The notes beneath the pieces were generated by a model. That model worked only from the letters and a program-made list of their open reading frames with translations, made no database searches and was not told the DNA's origin. A stretch of 64,000 nucleotides of DNA, from contig VCMS01000201.1 of the NCBI GenBank assembly GCA_022539475.1, positions 37,339-101,338 on the forward strand. Reading direction: 5' to 3'. Of the stretch, positions 43,767-54,191 are shown in pieces; the first letter of the stretch is position 1, and every line of letters starts with the position of its first letter. Both the position numbers and the translations under genes were made by a program. Source of the DNA: Gracilaria domingensis. Its lineage: Eukaryota > Rhodophyta > Florideophyceae > Gracilariales > Gracilariaceae.

Positions 43767-45846
43767 TCAATCGGAGACGTTCATCACAGGAAGGAGAGAA
43801 ACATCATCCTCCGTACCGTAGTCAAGAACAAAAGCTTCTGCAGATCCCTCTGACGCATCTTCAATCCCCGACTGATTATGTTCAGATTCTGTGCCAGCAG
43901 AGGTGCCTACCAACGTTTGTTCCCAAATCTCTCCCACAAATCGCCTCCACTTGTTTTCATTTCCAGCGGACTTGAAGGAAGAAAGACGATCGTTCATAGC
44001 GCAGAAAACGAGCATTTGAACCTTCTCATCGGCTAGTCGGTTTCTCGTTTGCGTTCGAATTCGTTGCTGCAGGCTAGAACTGCGCTCAGCAGTCGCAGAT
44101 GACGGAATTGAACAAAGTTGTCGAAGGGCGAAGGAACGTAATTGCGACTTCTTCTCATGCTTCAACCAATACACAACCGGCATAGTCAAAAACATAGAAA
44201 GAACGTTAATAGATGAGTCGTTACTTGTAAGATCTTCTTTCCAGCTCGCACGAAGAAGAGTGAGTTCTTTAAAAATCCTCTGCACAGCACCATTAACCAC
44301 CTCCTTGCTGCTCACTTTTCTCACTATCCGAGAAAACTGAAGAACGAACGAAAGTCTCAATTGATTTCATTTTACGTACATCTTATTCCGTAGACTCGGC
44401 AAGCGCACTGCGTAGATCAAGAAAGAACGAAACATAATGCGTATCCTGCAAGAGAGGTGTTTTTCTTCCTTCACCAGTAAAACGTTTTTCGAAAGCAGCA
44501 AGCATTTGCGAGCGCCGCTCTGACGTATAGAAAGGTGTGAGAGGCAGATTTGAAAGCTTTCTGCGCAAAATGAGGGACAACGGAAGAACTTCCGAAATCA
44601 ACGAAGACTCGTCGTCGGAGAATCTGAGATGTTCTCTCACAATGCGCATTATATGAAATACATCCAACGCGCTTTCATAAAAGTGGTCATCAAAAACTGT
44701 TGCGATGAAACGTTGGCGGCGTACTGGGTCTCTGGCGCCAAACAGGTTTTGAGTGAAATCATGACGGACAACGAGTTCTTTCAAAAGAATACGACATCTT
44801 AGAAAAGAAGATAGCATCGTCTCACAAGAAGCAAATCGAGTTGTTGCCACTGTTTTAGGAAGAACAGCGGTTTTTGGTAGTTGCACTTTATTGTACGCGT
44901 CCATATCTTCTGCGTGATCAGCTTCCGCCCGTAGAAATAAGTCGGCATTATGCCCTTCTTTCGCCACTTTGAGCGAATGACAAAGCTTTGATCGATTTCT
45001 TACGTCTGACGTGACCATTGAAACTTTCTTCACGACGTTGTCAATCCACCGCAAACCGCCTAGATCCTGCATAAGCAGATTAGCAAGATGCGTTTGGTCC
45101 TGACAGGAGATTAAAAAGTCATGTCTCATCTTCAATTCTTCTTTGGCACTAACGCAACTACTTGCGTTATCGCTGACAACCCCACATATGTTTCGCATTG
45201 ATCCAAACTCCATTATCGCCTCCTCCAAGGCATCCGCGTAGAACATCCCGTTAAATCTTTGCGATCCGGTCATTATGGACTTCAAAAAGAATGTCTTCCT
45301 TGCCTCATGGCTTCCAAATACTGAGAGAAATACATTAACAATGGTGGCACCAGTACAATCTATCCAACCATCAAAAACTAAAGTGCCATAACCTTCCTCA
45401 AAAACATTTGACACAGAACGAGATACAATATTCTTCATATGTCGATGATAGTTCTTCAAATAAACCTCACTCATTTTTGTTGGTGTCGGTAGTTCTTCGG
45501 CCATTTCCAAGTTCAACAGTTTCAGAACACGAAAGAAGTGGTTTTCACCTTTCGAACGAGAGAGTAAAGAAAATGGAAGTAAGCGATTGACCATCAATTT
45601 CGTTACTTTCTCGTATAATTGTGTTCCTGATGGAACAGAATCGGTCGAAGAACCAGCGGCAGCCCGTAACATACTTTGCGCTCTCTCATGGCCTCTGAGA
45701 CTTCCATCCAGGGCAGCGCTTCTTCGTCTCTTCACGAGTTGAATCGGAGTCACCCAGTGGAAACGAGAGATATGGTTTTGATATAGATTTGATATAACGT
45801 AAGCGTTTTGGATATAAATTTTATATAATTTTGATATAGGTTTCAT
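43767..45846 (-). mobile_element. hAT-family transposase, two frames
   Basis: The upstream frame (45846-44383) contains a DUF659-type segment, with TLVFDGWIDCTGATIVNVFL, ICGVVSDNASSCVSA and CQDQTHLANLLMQD. The D-x-W and SDNA motifs match the hAT RNase H-like core. The downstream frame (44360-43767) carries the C-terminal hAT dimerisation domain: VVYWLKHEKKSQLRSFALRQ, then IPSSATAERSSSL and RNRLADEKVQMLVFC. A +1 frame change or small intron separates them around 44370. No BED zinc finger is present at the N terminus. The remainder is about 680 residues, close to normal length. Terminal inverted repeats and the 8-bp target duplication were not found by eye. Confidence 0.8.
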
Positions 45847-46040
45847 ACATACTGCGTTTATGGGTCAAACGGCAGATATGAAATCGATACTGGTTCGATA
45901 AGACTTTGAGCCAGTCAAGTTTTCAGATACAAGTTTAGTATAATTTCGATAAGCACCGTACTTAGATATAGTCTCGATAAAGCTAAGCGTGATATAAAAC
46001 TGATATTTTCTTATGCTTGCTGGATATAAAGTACTTCTGA
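45765..46040. repeat. GATATA-rich subterminal repeat region
   Basis: GATATA-type words (GATATAG, GATATAA, GGATATAAA) occur about ten times in 275 bp, mostly in one orientation, immediately upstream of the hAT transposase and up to the point where the acyltransferase relic begins. Clusters of short motifs near element ends are known transposase-binding sites in hAT transposons, so this is a candidate 5' end of the element. Confidence 0.6.
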
Positions 46041-47125
46041 TGAAGAACTGATGCATGTTGGATATGCTCTCGAAACGCCTCCGCACACGGCACACATCTC
46101 CCTTACCGCCACCAACTGGAAACAGGCTCTCCTTCATATTCCCGTCGCACCCCTCGCCGTACTGGATCACCATGCACAACACCATCTGGATGCTGAAACA
46201 CCCCACGTATCGTACGCAAACCGTGTGAGTGCGGGAGTAGCTCGTTTCGTACACCGACACCGGCGCAACCGCGTAATACAACATGTTGCCTGCCGTCAGG
46301 TTGCGGGGATATTTCACACGCTTGCTGCTTGCGGCATTGGAGCGCCCGCGTGAGTCCAACGACGATTCCGATGCCGCGCTAGTAGTTGCCGTCGTTGTGG
46401 TTGTGGTTGTGGTTGCTGTCGCCGTCGTCGTCGTATTTTCGTTCGACGCACTTGCGCACTGTCGTTGGCGCTGAAGCTGCATGCGGCGAAGGTGAGTATC
46501 TTCATCCAGCAGCAGATTGGTCAGCACATAAATTTTCTGCTTAAGTGCCACCGCCACGAACAACATGCCATGAATCACTCCGAACAACGGATCGACCTGC
46601 GCCAGGAACAGCAGCCTGGTGGCCACAGTGAAGAATAATTACAAACTTAAGCCGTGCAGAATGAGTGTCTGATGCACGGTAAGCCATGTTTTCGCATACC
46701 CTTGGTGTTGAAGTACGCCACAAAAAACAGCAACGGCAGTACCAAATTAAGAAACAGCGAACGAACAGTGTGCTGGAACAACTTCTGTAGCAAATGGAAC
46801 TCGGCCACGCGCCAAAGCCGTCCTCCAAAACATTCCTGGCCAACGGATACACCAGACAAAACGCAGGCAACATGAACGACAGGTTGTAAAACCCTTCTAG
46901 ACAATCAGACTTGAGCTTGTCCAGAAGCTCGATGGGACGAAGTTCGTGTCCATAATATTCTTCAAGTGGCGCGGCCCGGGCTCGCGGTTCGTCAACGTAC
47001 AGCGATAGGCGAGAGACGGAGTCGGCATCTGCTACAGAGGAGGAAAAGGAAGGACTTGACGGTGGGCGCAAGTCGTGGTTGGACGTCGTGGTTGGACGGT
47101 CGCGAAGAGTTGTGCGTGGAAGCAA
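46041..47125 (-). pseudogene. DGAT1/SOAT-type membrane O-acyltransferase relic
   Basis: The family transfers acyl groups to diacylglycerol or sterols in the endoplasmic reticulum. Three minus-strand pieces fit its N-terminal half. The first holds CLEGFYNLSFMLPAFCLVYP. The second, in another frame, has LLQKLFQHTVRSLFLNLVLP followed by LLFFVAYF. The third has DPLFGVIHGMLFVAVALKQK, a Thr/Ala low-complexity insert, then VKYPRNLTAGNMLYYAVAPV and YETSYSRT. The YPxNLT...YF/YAPxxxYE motif is the one conserved in DGAT1 and SOAT. The catalytic Asn and His region is absent: recognisable sequence ends near 46070, where the GATATA-rich flank begins. Frames change near 46900 and 46640. Which substrate class applies cannot be told. 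Confidence 0.6.
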
Positions 47126-47500
47126 TTCAGACTTTGAGAGCCTGCACGAGCTGCAAACGGCGCTGGAGCAGCGATGGCGACAGCTCCACGTTGCGCATCA
47201 CGTGCTCGGCAAAGCCTGCAATGTTAAATGCGCTAATATTGGAGGTGGGGGAAGCAGAAGCGGAGCGGTACGAAAGACAAGCCCACAGAGACCGAGAAAG
47301 AATCAATCAAAGCCGTTTTAAAGGCGTTGGCAATGAGGGGAGAGTAAGCGGTGATCACAGCGGCGACGGTAGAAGGTGAGAAATGGCGCCGGGGCGAAGG
47401 TATGGCGAGGCGAAAGAGCTGGTGGGCGGTATCTAAGTGCTCGAAGAATGAGCGTGCGGGGTGGGCGCGAGCGCGACAATGGGGGAAGAGGAGCTCGTGA
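47126..47500. other. No supported gene
   Basis: GC-rich intergenic sequence between two minus-strand relics. No motif was recognised. Confidence 0.4.
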
Positions 47501-50500
47501 TCATAGGCGTGTGGGAGGTCTAACGAGCAGTTCGTCGATATCGTCAACGTCAAGAACACGACGGTACTCTGCGTTCTCGTCCTTATCTTCCTTCTTGGTA
47601 TCGTTCGCAGTCGGTTCAGGACCATTGGGTGCACCATCCTTCATCTTCGAGTCACCTGCTACGTTTTCTATAAGGTCCTCTTTGGCAAAAACTTTCTCAG
47701 CACCGAAACGAAGGATCGCCGATAGTTCCTCTTTCTTAAACGCAAAATCCGGTTCCTTACCATCAGCTTTGCTACCATCTTCCACACCATGAATCATGAC
47801 ATGCTCAAGAAACGGCTTTCGTTTAGCTCTCTCCAGAATATCTTCTTCAACGGTTTCCCTTCTCAGCAATCGAAACCTTTTCACGTCCTTAAATTGTCCA
47901 ATGCGATGGCCGCGACTCTCCGCTTGCAGATCATTTTCAGGATTCCAGTCAGAGTCAAAGATAATAACGGTGTCCGCTGTAGCCAAGTTGATGCCAAGGC
48001 CCCCAGCTCTGGTTGACAACAAGAAAATAAAGTCCGTCGAGTCTGGCGTACTAAGTGGTTCACAGCACGCTCGCGAACTTGGTTCGCAACACTTCCATCG
48101 AGTCTTTGAAACGGGAACAGCCGCATTTGACAGTAGTCTTGAAATATGTCCAACATCTTCACCATTTGAGAGAAAATAAGCACTCGGTGTCCTCTTTCCT
48201 TGAGACGAAGCAGAAGTTTGTCCAAACGAATCATCTTCCGAGAGGCGCGAATTAATTCTTCGACAGTGGTTGGAGTGGAGGTAGCTTCATAGTTGGGAAA
48301 AAGATACCGGTGATTTCAACACTTCTTCAACTCCATGAGAAGGCTTCGGATACAAGAAGTGTTACCAATGCCTCTGGCTTTTCCAGCTTCGTTCAACTTT
48401 GTTAGATTCTTAGTTAGTAACCAACGGTAGTATTGCTGCTGCGCGGAAGTCATTCCCACTCGAAGAACAGCATACGTTTTCTTCGGCAAGGATTTCTCGA
48501 CATCACCCTTTTTTGACGACCAATAATGTAGGGACGCAAGGTATTGTGAAGCTCGCTTACACGCTCTGGATCTCGCAACGCCGCAAAAGAAAAGCGTTCC
48601 TCAAATGCTTCCGCGCTAGGGAACTTCGTTGGGTTCAGGAAGTGTAGCAGTGCCCATAACTCGCGCACTGAATTCTGCAGTGGGGTCCCGGTGACTAGCA
48701 GACGGTTTGCAGAGCGCAGACCAGCAATTGTTGTGTGCAGAGCACTTGTTTCATTCTTCAAACGGTGAGCTTCGTCCACGACAATCATGGACCACCTAAA
48801 CTCACCAAGATAGTCAACATCCTGCATAAGAAGCTCCGGCGTTGTAAGAAGCGTGTGGAACTTTTTAGTGCCTCCTTTGGCTGATGAGAAGAACTCGTGC
48901 TCTCGAATCATGGCTCTCGATTTGGAGTTCCCAACGTAGCATATGACGTTCATGTCCGGTAGCCACCGCCTAAATTCCCGAACCCATCCTGCTATGGTGC
49001 TCAGTGGTACGACAACAAGAAACAAACCATGGATATTACTGGCATACATGAACCAGCCAAGGAACGATATGGTTTGCAGAGTCTTTCCAAGACCCATCTC
49101 GTCTGCGAGAATAACGTTGTTGCGCTTCGTCCACGCAAAAGCAAGAAAGTTAAGACCGTTAAGCTGATACGGTCGGAGAGTTCGCCCTTCTCCATGAAGA
49201 AACTTTGGCTGCTCAGTCATGCGCTTCATTTTAGGTCTATCGTCTTTGACATTGAAGGGGTTGAAACGCTTCTTACTTGTCATAGACAGGACTGCTTGTT
49301 CTCTGTCACTGAACGCATCTATGGCTTTCATGTCAGCCTCAGTACTAAGATCAGATCTTCTCTCCCAAGTGTAATTCTCATAAGAGAGGATACACCACTT
49401 CACCAAATACTCCGTACCCAAATCTTCAGTTTCTCTCTAGGCAATGATGCGGTCAACAACCTCATAGCTTCGGAAGAGCTCTCTATTTTCTTCCCTATTT
49501 ACCCGCAGGTCCTCATTATCCTCTAGAGTTGCGTGGGTCAAGACATGTTTTCGTACTTCTTCAACCGACTTGACAACGTTGCTGACCTTCTTCGCACCTT
49601 TCACTGCCTGAAGAGTATCCCATGTTTCCCAGGTGCACTTCCGGAAGGAGGTGATATTCCACTTGATCTTGAACTCTACATTGGAGACCGCAAAATCCGT
49701 GTAAGGTCCATCGCCTTCACCCGCTTTTGGTTTCCCATCCATAACGCGATAGTCCAAAACTTGGTCAACGCGTGGTATGTTGGCATCTGCAGCCTCCTCA
49801 GCCTGCTTTGCTGCAAGAATAGCAGCTTCCTCCTCCGACAGATCGTCCCCATCAAAGTAATTCACGGTACCACCTGTCCGACTATTAATGCGCGCACTTC
49901 GGAATGCTTCATCATCGACGGGGACGGAATTCGTTCTCCGTCGTATCATCGGATGCTGCGAAGATCGGCGCCTGCGCTTCCCAGCAAGTTTTGCAGGCGT
50001 TCCATCCATGAGCCAATCACCGTCAGAACCAGATGGAGATGCGTTACCATCGTCGACGCGGTCATCAGCGTCACTGGCCTCGAATCGTCTGATACGACTG
50101 GCCTGCCCAGACGATGATCGCTTTGCGCGAGATCTTGTCTTCCTACCTGATTCCAAAGTGAAATCGTCATCATCAAGGTCTTTATATTCTTCATCTTCGT
50201 CCTCCTCCTTTGTCAGCTGTGTCAGAACAGATGTGGGGAGTGCAGAGACGACATGTGTTAGAGAAGAACAGGAGTTAGGGCCAAAGGCAGTATTAGTTGA
50301 AAGATAAATTAACGTACCATTGTTAGCCTTGTTGTCAGAGTCACTGCCGACGCAAGAGGCGCCGAGAGAGTCTGGTGGGGAATTAAGAGGCGCTCTGGGG
50401 CATGCCTTGAGCGAGAGGAACGGCGAAAGTAGCGGGTGTCGTCACGCGTATCTTCTGGGATGACAAATTTCTGTTGCGAGCGACGTCTCCTGCGAACCAC

Positions 50501-50740
50501 GTTCGACTGATCATCACTATCACTATCAGGATGGTCGCCGTTTGCCAGTGGTTGTGGGTGGTTTGGACTGTTTCCGGAAGCGTATTGGCATCTTGATCCA
50601 CGTGGTCCAGCTCGTCCTCAAGCTCAACTTGAACGTCAGCATCGTCCTCATCGTCATCTTCGTTCGCATCTTCGTCATGATGATAGGAAGAAGAGGAGTC
50701 CTTACGGTGGGGAAAATTGGGGATTGTTCGCGAAATGGGG
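47501..50740 (-). pseudogene. CHD1: CHD1-type chromodomain helicase pseudogene
   Basis: CHD1 slides nucleosomes with an SNF2 ATPase. Domain order: acidic and basic N terminus (to about 50160), chromodomain one (FKIKWNITSFRKCTWETWDT), YEVVDRIIA then TAG at 49437-49439, chromodomain two (TEYLVKWCILSYENYTWE), motif I LADEMGLGKTLQT, motif II VVDEAHRLKN, motif III LLVTGTPLQNS, helicase C ([38 protein letters not shown]) and a CHD1-like tail ([27 protein letters not shown]). Lesions: frameshift near 48509-48514 in an A6 run, TGA at 48316-48318 replacing the second Cys of KKCCNHP, one-base deletion near 48054, further frame changes near 50560 and 50210. A GTACGT...CACAG intron may lie near 50320-50210. 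All key ATPase motifs are otherwise intact, so decay is recent. Confidence 0.9.
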
Positions 50741-51564
50741 AGGGCTGATGTGGTGAAGAGTTTGGAGTAGAATGGGCATTATTGGAGAAATTATGTATAG
50801 AAGAAGATTAGGATGATCTTCTTCATTGCAACTTGTCGGAAGAAAGTTCTGGTTCTTCGCCGCCAGGCGAGCCGTCCACCCTGGAGGGGGGAGAGGATTG
50901 CATGGGGGGAAACGGGGAGCAGGGCAGTGCAAAGAGATCAGGGGTAAACAACGGGAGATACAGATGAGATATAGAAGTTCGAAGCGATATAAAGAGAAGA
51001 GGGAGTGGTTGAAGAAAAGGAGATCGGACCGGGATGAGAGAGGGGTGGAGACAGTGCGGGAATGATAAAGGGGGTTGAAGCGGAGATGAGGTGGGCGGGA
51101 AAGCAAGAGAGCCAAGGAAGAGGCGGGGGGTGGGGAAAGGGCGAAGGAAGGAGGGAAGCGAGGTAGAATGTGCTGCGACGTCTTTCGATGACGACTTGGC
51201 AGTGGAGCGCGTTCAGCGGACTGATGCAGCAGTGTAGCAGGCAGGCGGCTGGTTAACGACTGATACACTGCCGTGCGTACGCTCGTGCGTATGCTCTCGA
51301 GTCTCGACCGAGCTGACGGGTCTACGCACGGCTTGCGTAGGTCCAGGTTGACGAGGACAGAATGGCCATGCATTATCGCGCCTTTTGTTGGCGGGGATGA
51401 CTATGCTGGAAAGCGGGAACCGCGCATAACGAGGTCTCTCTTCTTACCTTCAGCAACGCTATCACGATGATGGCGTAGATACATGGCAGCCTGCAGCTCG
51501 ATCGAAGTGTCCGCCACGTGCAGCAGCGCACGACTGCAGCCAGATCGCAGTCGTGCGCGTCGAT
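50741..51564. other. No supported gene
   Basis: Pyrimidine-rich minus strand gives a long Ser/Pro/Leu-rich frame (51373-50702) without domains. On the minus strand, CCGAAGGTAAG-type sequence near 51447 looks like a splice donor after a protein-like stretch (ALLHVADTSIELQAAMYLR), so a divergent first exon is possible but unproven. Confidence 0.3.
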
Positions 51565-52460
51565 GGCGCGGGGCCCACTCCCGGGCAGCTGTGTGGCACA
51601 CAGTGTGTGCCGCACAGGGCTGCGGCTCCCGCGGAACACGGGGAGGGGGAGCGGTCGCGGGGCAGATCACGGCGCGATTCGGCCATGCGCCACAGCGCTG
51701 CGGCCTTTCGCGCATGACACACGTGACCGTGTCCCCCAAACAAAAGGCGAGTGGCAGCCGGGGCGCGCCGCGCGCGCTCGTTGGCTGCGCAGCTGTGGAC
51801 AACAGCCTGTTTTGCAATCGGCGCAGCAGCGCGCGCCCCGGCAGCGCGGCGTGCACCTGACCCGTGCATCCGCTCCGCGCCAGCCCCCCCGCCTTTGATA
51901 CAAGGGTACGCGCCCCCGCCCGCGCCTTTCGCTACTTCCGCCGCGCGGCCCCCCATCTTTCCATCCCGTAGCCGCGGCCTCGCCGCCGCCGCCCTCACGC
52001 GCTCGCGCCCGCCGCCTCACCGCCTCCGGGCCCGCCGCAACTGCCCCGCGCCGCCGCTCGGAACCTATCGCTCACGTGACCCCGCCCCGCCGCGGTGCAG
52101 CAGCACAGCGGCGTCCCCAATGAACCGTCGTCCCTGAATTCCCATCCCCCGACGATAGCGACGCTCCTTACCAAAACGTCTAGGGTATGCCGAGCGCCAC
52201 CACCCGGTCCCCTTCCGTGCAGCGGCATCCCTCCAACCGGCGCTTCGCACACAATCTCCGCCGCCCAAGCGTCGCCGCACCACCCCCCCACCCCCCACGC
52301 CCCGCTGCCCTCTCCACGTACCGCCTCCACCAAATGGTTTCGCAAGCCCAGTGTCGTGTGGTACCGCGGCAACGACTTGCGCGTCGAGGACCATCCAGCG
52401 CTGTTCACCGCCGCTCAACGAGGCGGTCCGGTCGTTCCTTTGTTTATATGGGACCCGTCG
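51565..52460. repeat. Segmental duplication, copy A (cryptochrome promoter and 5' end)
   Basis: This block matches 58137-59035 along its whole length. Shared landmarks in the same order are CCCGGGCAGCTGTGTGGCAC, GCGAGTGGCAGCC, GCAATCGGCGCAGCAGCGCG, TGACCCCGCC, TCCAACCGGCGC and the cryptochrome start CAAGCCCAGTGTCGTGTGG. Copy A is the GC-richer, less decayed one and leads into the cryptochrome relic. Confidence 0.85.
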
Positions 52461-54191
52461 GATGGCTTTGGAGCTGGTTGGGACCCCAGGCTTCTTCACT
52501 CCCTTCGCCAACTGCAGAACGATTTGCGCCGACTCGGAGTGCAGCTTTATACCCGTAAGGGCAGGAGCACTGAAGAGCTGCGACGCTTCCTCATCGATAC
52601 AGGTGCTGAGGCTGCGTTTTGGAATCGATGCTATGAGCCTCAACTACTAAAACGAGATGAAGAGCTACGCGAAGAGCTGGCTCAAGAGGGCTTTACAGCA
52701 GAAAGCTTCAAGGCTGAATTGCTTGTCGAACCCTGGGAGCTATCCAACTCCGAAACTTGCCCCCGCTATGACACTTTCCACGCATATATGAGCGCATGGA
52801 TGACCGTCGCCCCTCCTCCTCGCCCGCTTCCTTCCCCATCAAGGTTACAGCCACTATCCACATTTGTGCAATCTCTTGGTTTAGATCTCTTAGGATTCGA
52901 AATTTCAGACGATATGGCCAGTAATCTAGCTAAGATTTGGAAGCAGGAAGTTCACAGGCAAAACGACAGCTTGATCGCTTTCTCAACGAAGTTTTCCCGA
53001 TCTTTGGTGAAAGTCGCTGTAGGCAACATTTTGAAGGAACAAGTCGTTTGAGTCCATATATTTGTTTTGGAGAAATCAGCCCTCGCAGAATGTACCATGC
53101 CACAAAGTTACGAGTTTCGCGATGGGATCAAACCACGTTGCCAAAAGGCCGAAAACAGGTCAGGCGCTCAATGTTGCACCTCGACAGCATCACCCTACGG
53201 TTAGCAATAAGCCTGGAAACAACGATAGAATAAGTTCGGTAAACCTGGAAACGAATCCGTTTCAAATTGTCAACCATCGGCCTCAGATAGTCTGACGCAA
53301 AACAGTCGGCGTTCAGGATCAGATGGAAGACAAGGCACATCGAAAGACCAAATAGACCAGGAAGATATTCTTGTTTCAGGAAAATTGCGAGTTCGCCGTC
53401 CTCACATATCCCAATCGGCGCGTGCATTCCTCAAAAACCTATGCCTTCGAGATTTCTCCTTCCATATTCTTTATCACTTCCCTGAAATGAACTCGAAGCA
53501 CTGATCCCAGAGTTTTATAGTTTCCTTGGGCAGAGGATAACGGTTCATTCGACTGCTGGCGACATGGACTACGGGATATCCTATTATAGATGCCGCAATG
53601 CGAGAACTGCGCGAATCTGGTTGGATTCACAACCGAATGAGATTCCTCCTGGCCTGTTTCTTGACAAAGTATTTGTTGCTACCCTGGTCTAAAGGACTAC
53701 GGCAATTTTACAGGCTTCTTGTCGATGGCGATCGCTCTGCGAATGCTTTAGGTTGGCAATGGACGGCCGGCAGTAACACTGATGCATTTCCTGTGACGAC
53801 TCTAGTTAATCCTGTGAAACAAGCTTACAGACAAGACCCGAATGGTGATTATGTCAGACGATGGCTTCCGGAATTGGCCAAATTGCCAACAAAATACATA
53901 CACCGACCGTGGAAAGCACCGCAGGAGTTGCTAGAGAAGTGTGGTATTGTTATCGGAGATACCTATCCCGAGCGTGTCGTTGATAGGCACTATGCAATGC
54001 GTAGGGCAGTTAAGGCAATGACAGTCATGAATCAGATATTTGCTGCTAATAGAGTGTGGAAAAGAAGATTTCGAGAAGAAGAAGAGAAGCTTGTCATAGA
54101 GTGGCCCGAGGCTGAAACAGAAGCTGTGAAGGATGACGAGCTAAGCAACCCTTCTGGAAAAGGTTACTTGCTGCCTTCCATATGGCCTTAG
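52095..54191 (+). pseudogene. Cryptochrome/photolyase family pseudogene
   Basis: The family binds FAD and either repairs UV photoproducts or acts as a blue-light receptor. The N-terminal alpha/beta domain runs 52335-52900 (KPSVVWYRGNDLRVEDHPAL, VVPLFIWDPSDGFGAGWDPR, AEAAFWNRCYEPQLLKRDEE). The FAD domain follows: AKRQLDRFLNEVFP, EGTSRLSPYICFGEISPRRM, DFSFHILYHFPE, GWIHNRMRFLLACFLTKYLL, DGDRSANALGWQWTAGSNTD and YVRRWLPELAKLPTKYIHRP. The WxxGxxxxDA segment and conserved Trp residues are present. Lesions: a one-base loss near 52938 (TGGAAG for TGGGAAG), an insertion-like region 53120-53380 with stops, and frame changes near 53490 and 53570. No in-frame ATG precedes the domain in a convincing place. 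Subfamily (plant-like cryptochrome or CPD photolyase) is uncertain. Confidence 0.85.

Noticed and set aside
31973-48318. Reassigned stop codons (UGA as Cys or Trp) to explain in-frame stops
   Set aside because: Stops at conserved sites include TAG, TGA and TAA and replace different residues (Cys, Glu, Trp), and several ORFs end normally with each of the three. Decay explains this better than an altered code.
50702-51373. 223-residue minus-strand ORF upstream of the CHD1 relic
   Set aside because: Pro/Ser/Leu-rich low complexity from a pyrimidine-biased strand; no motif.
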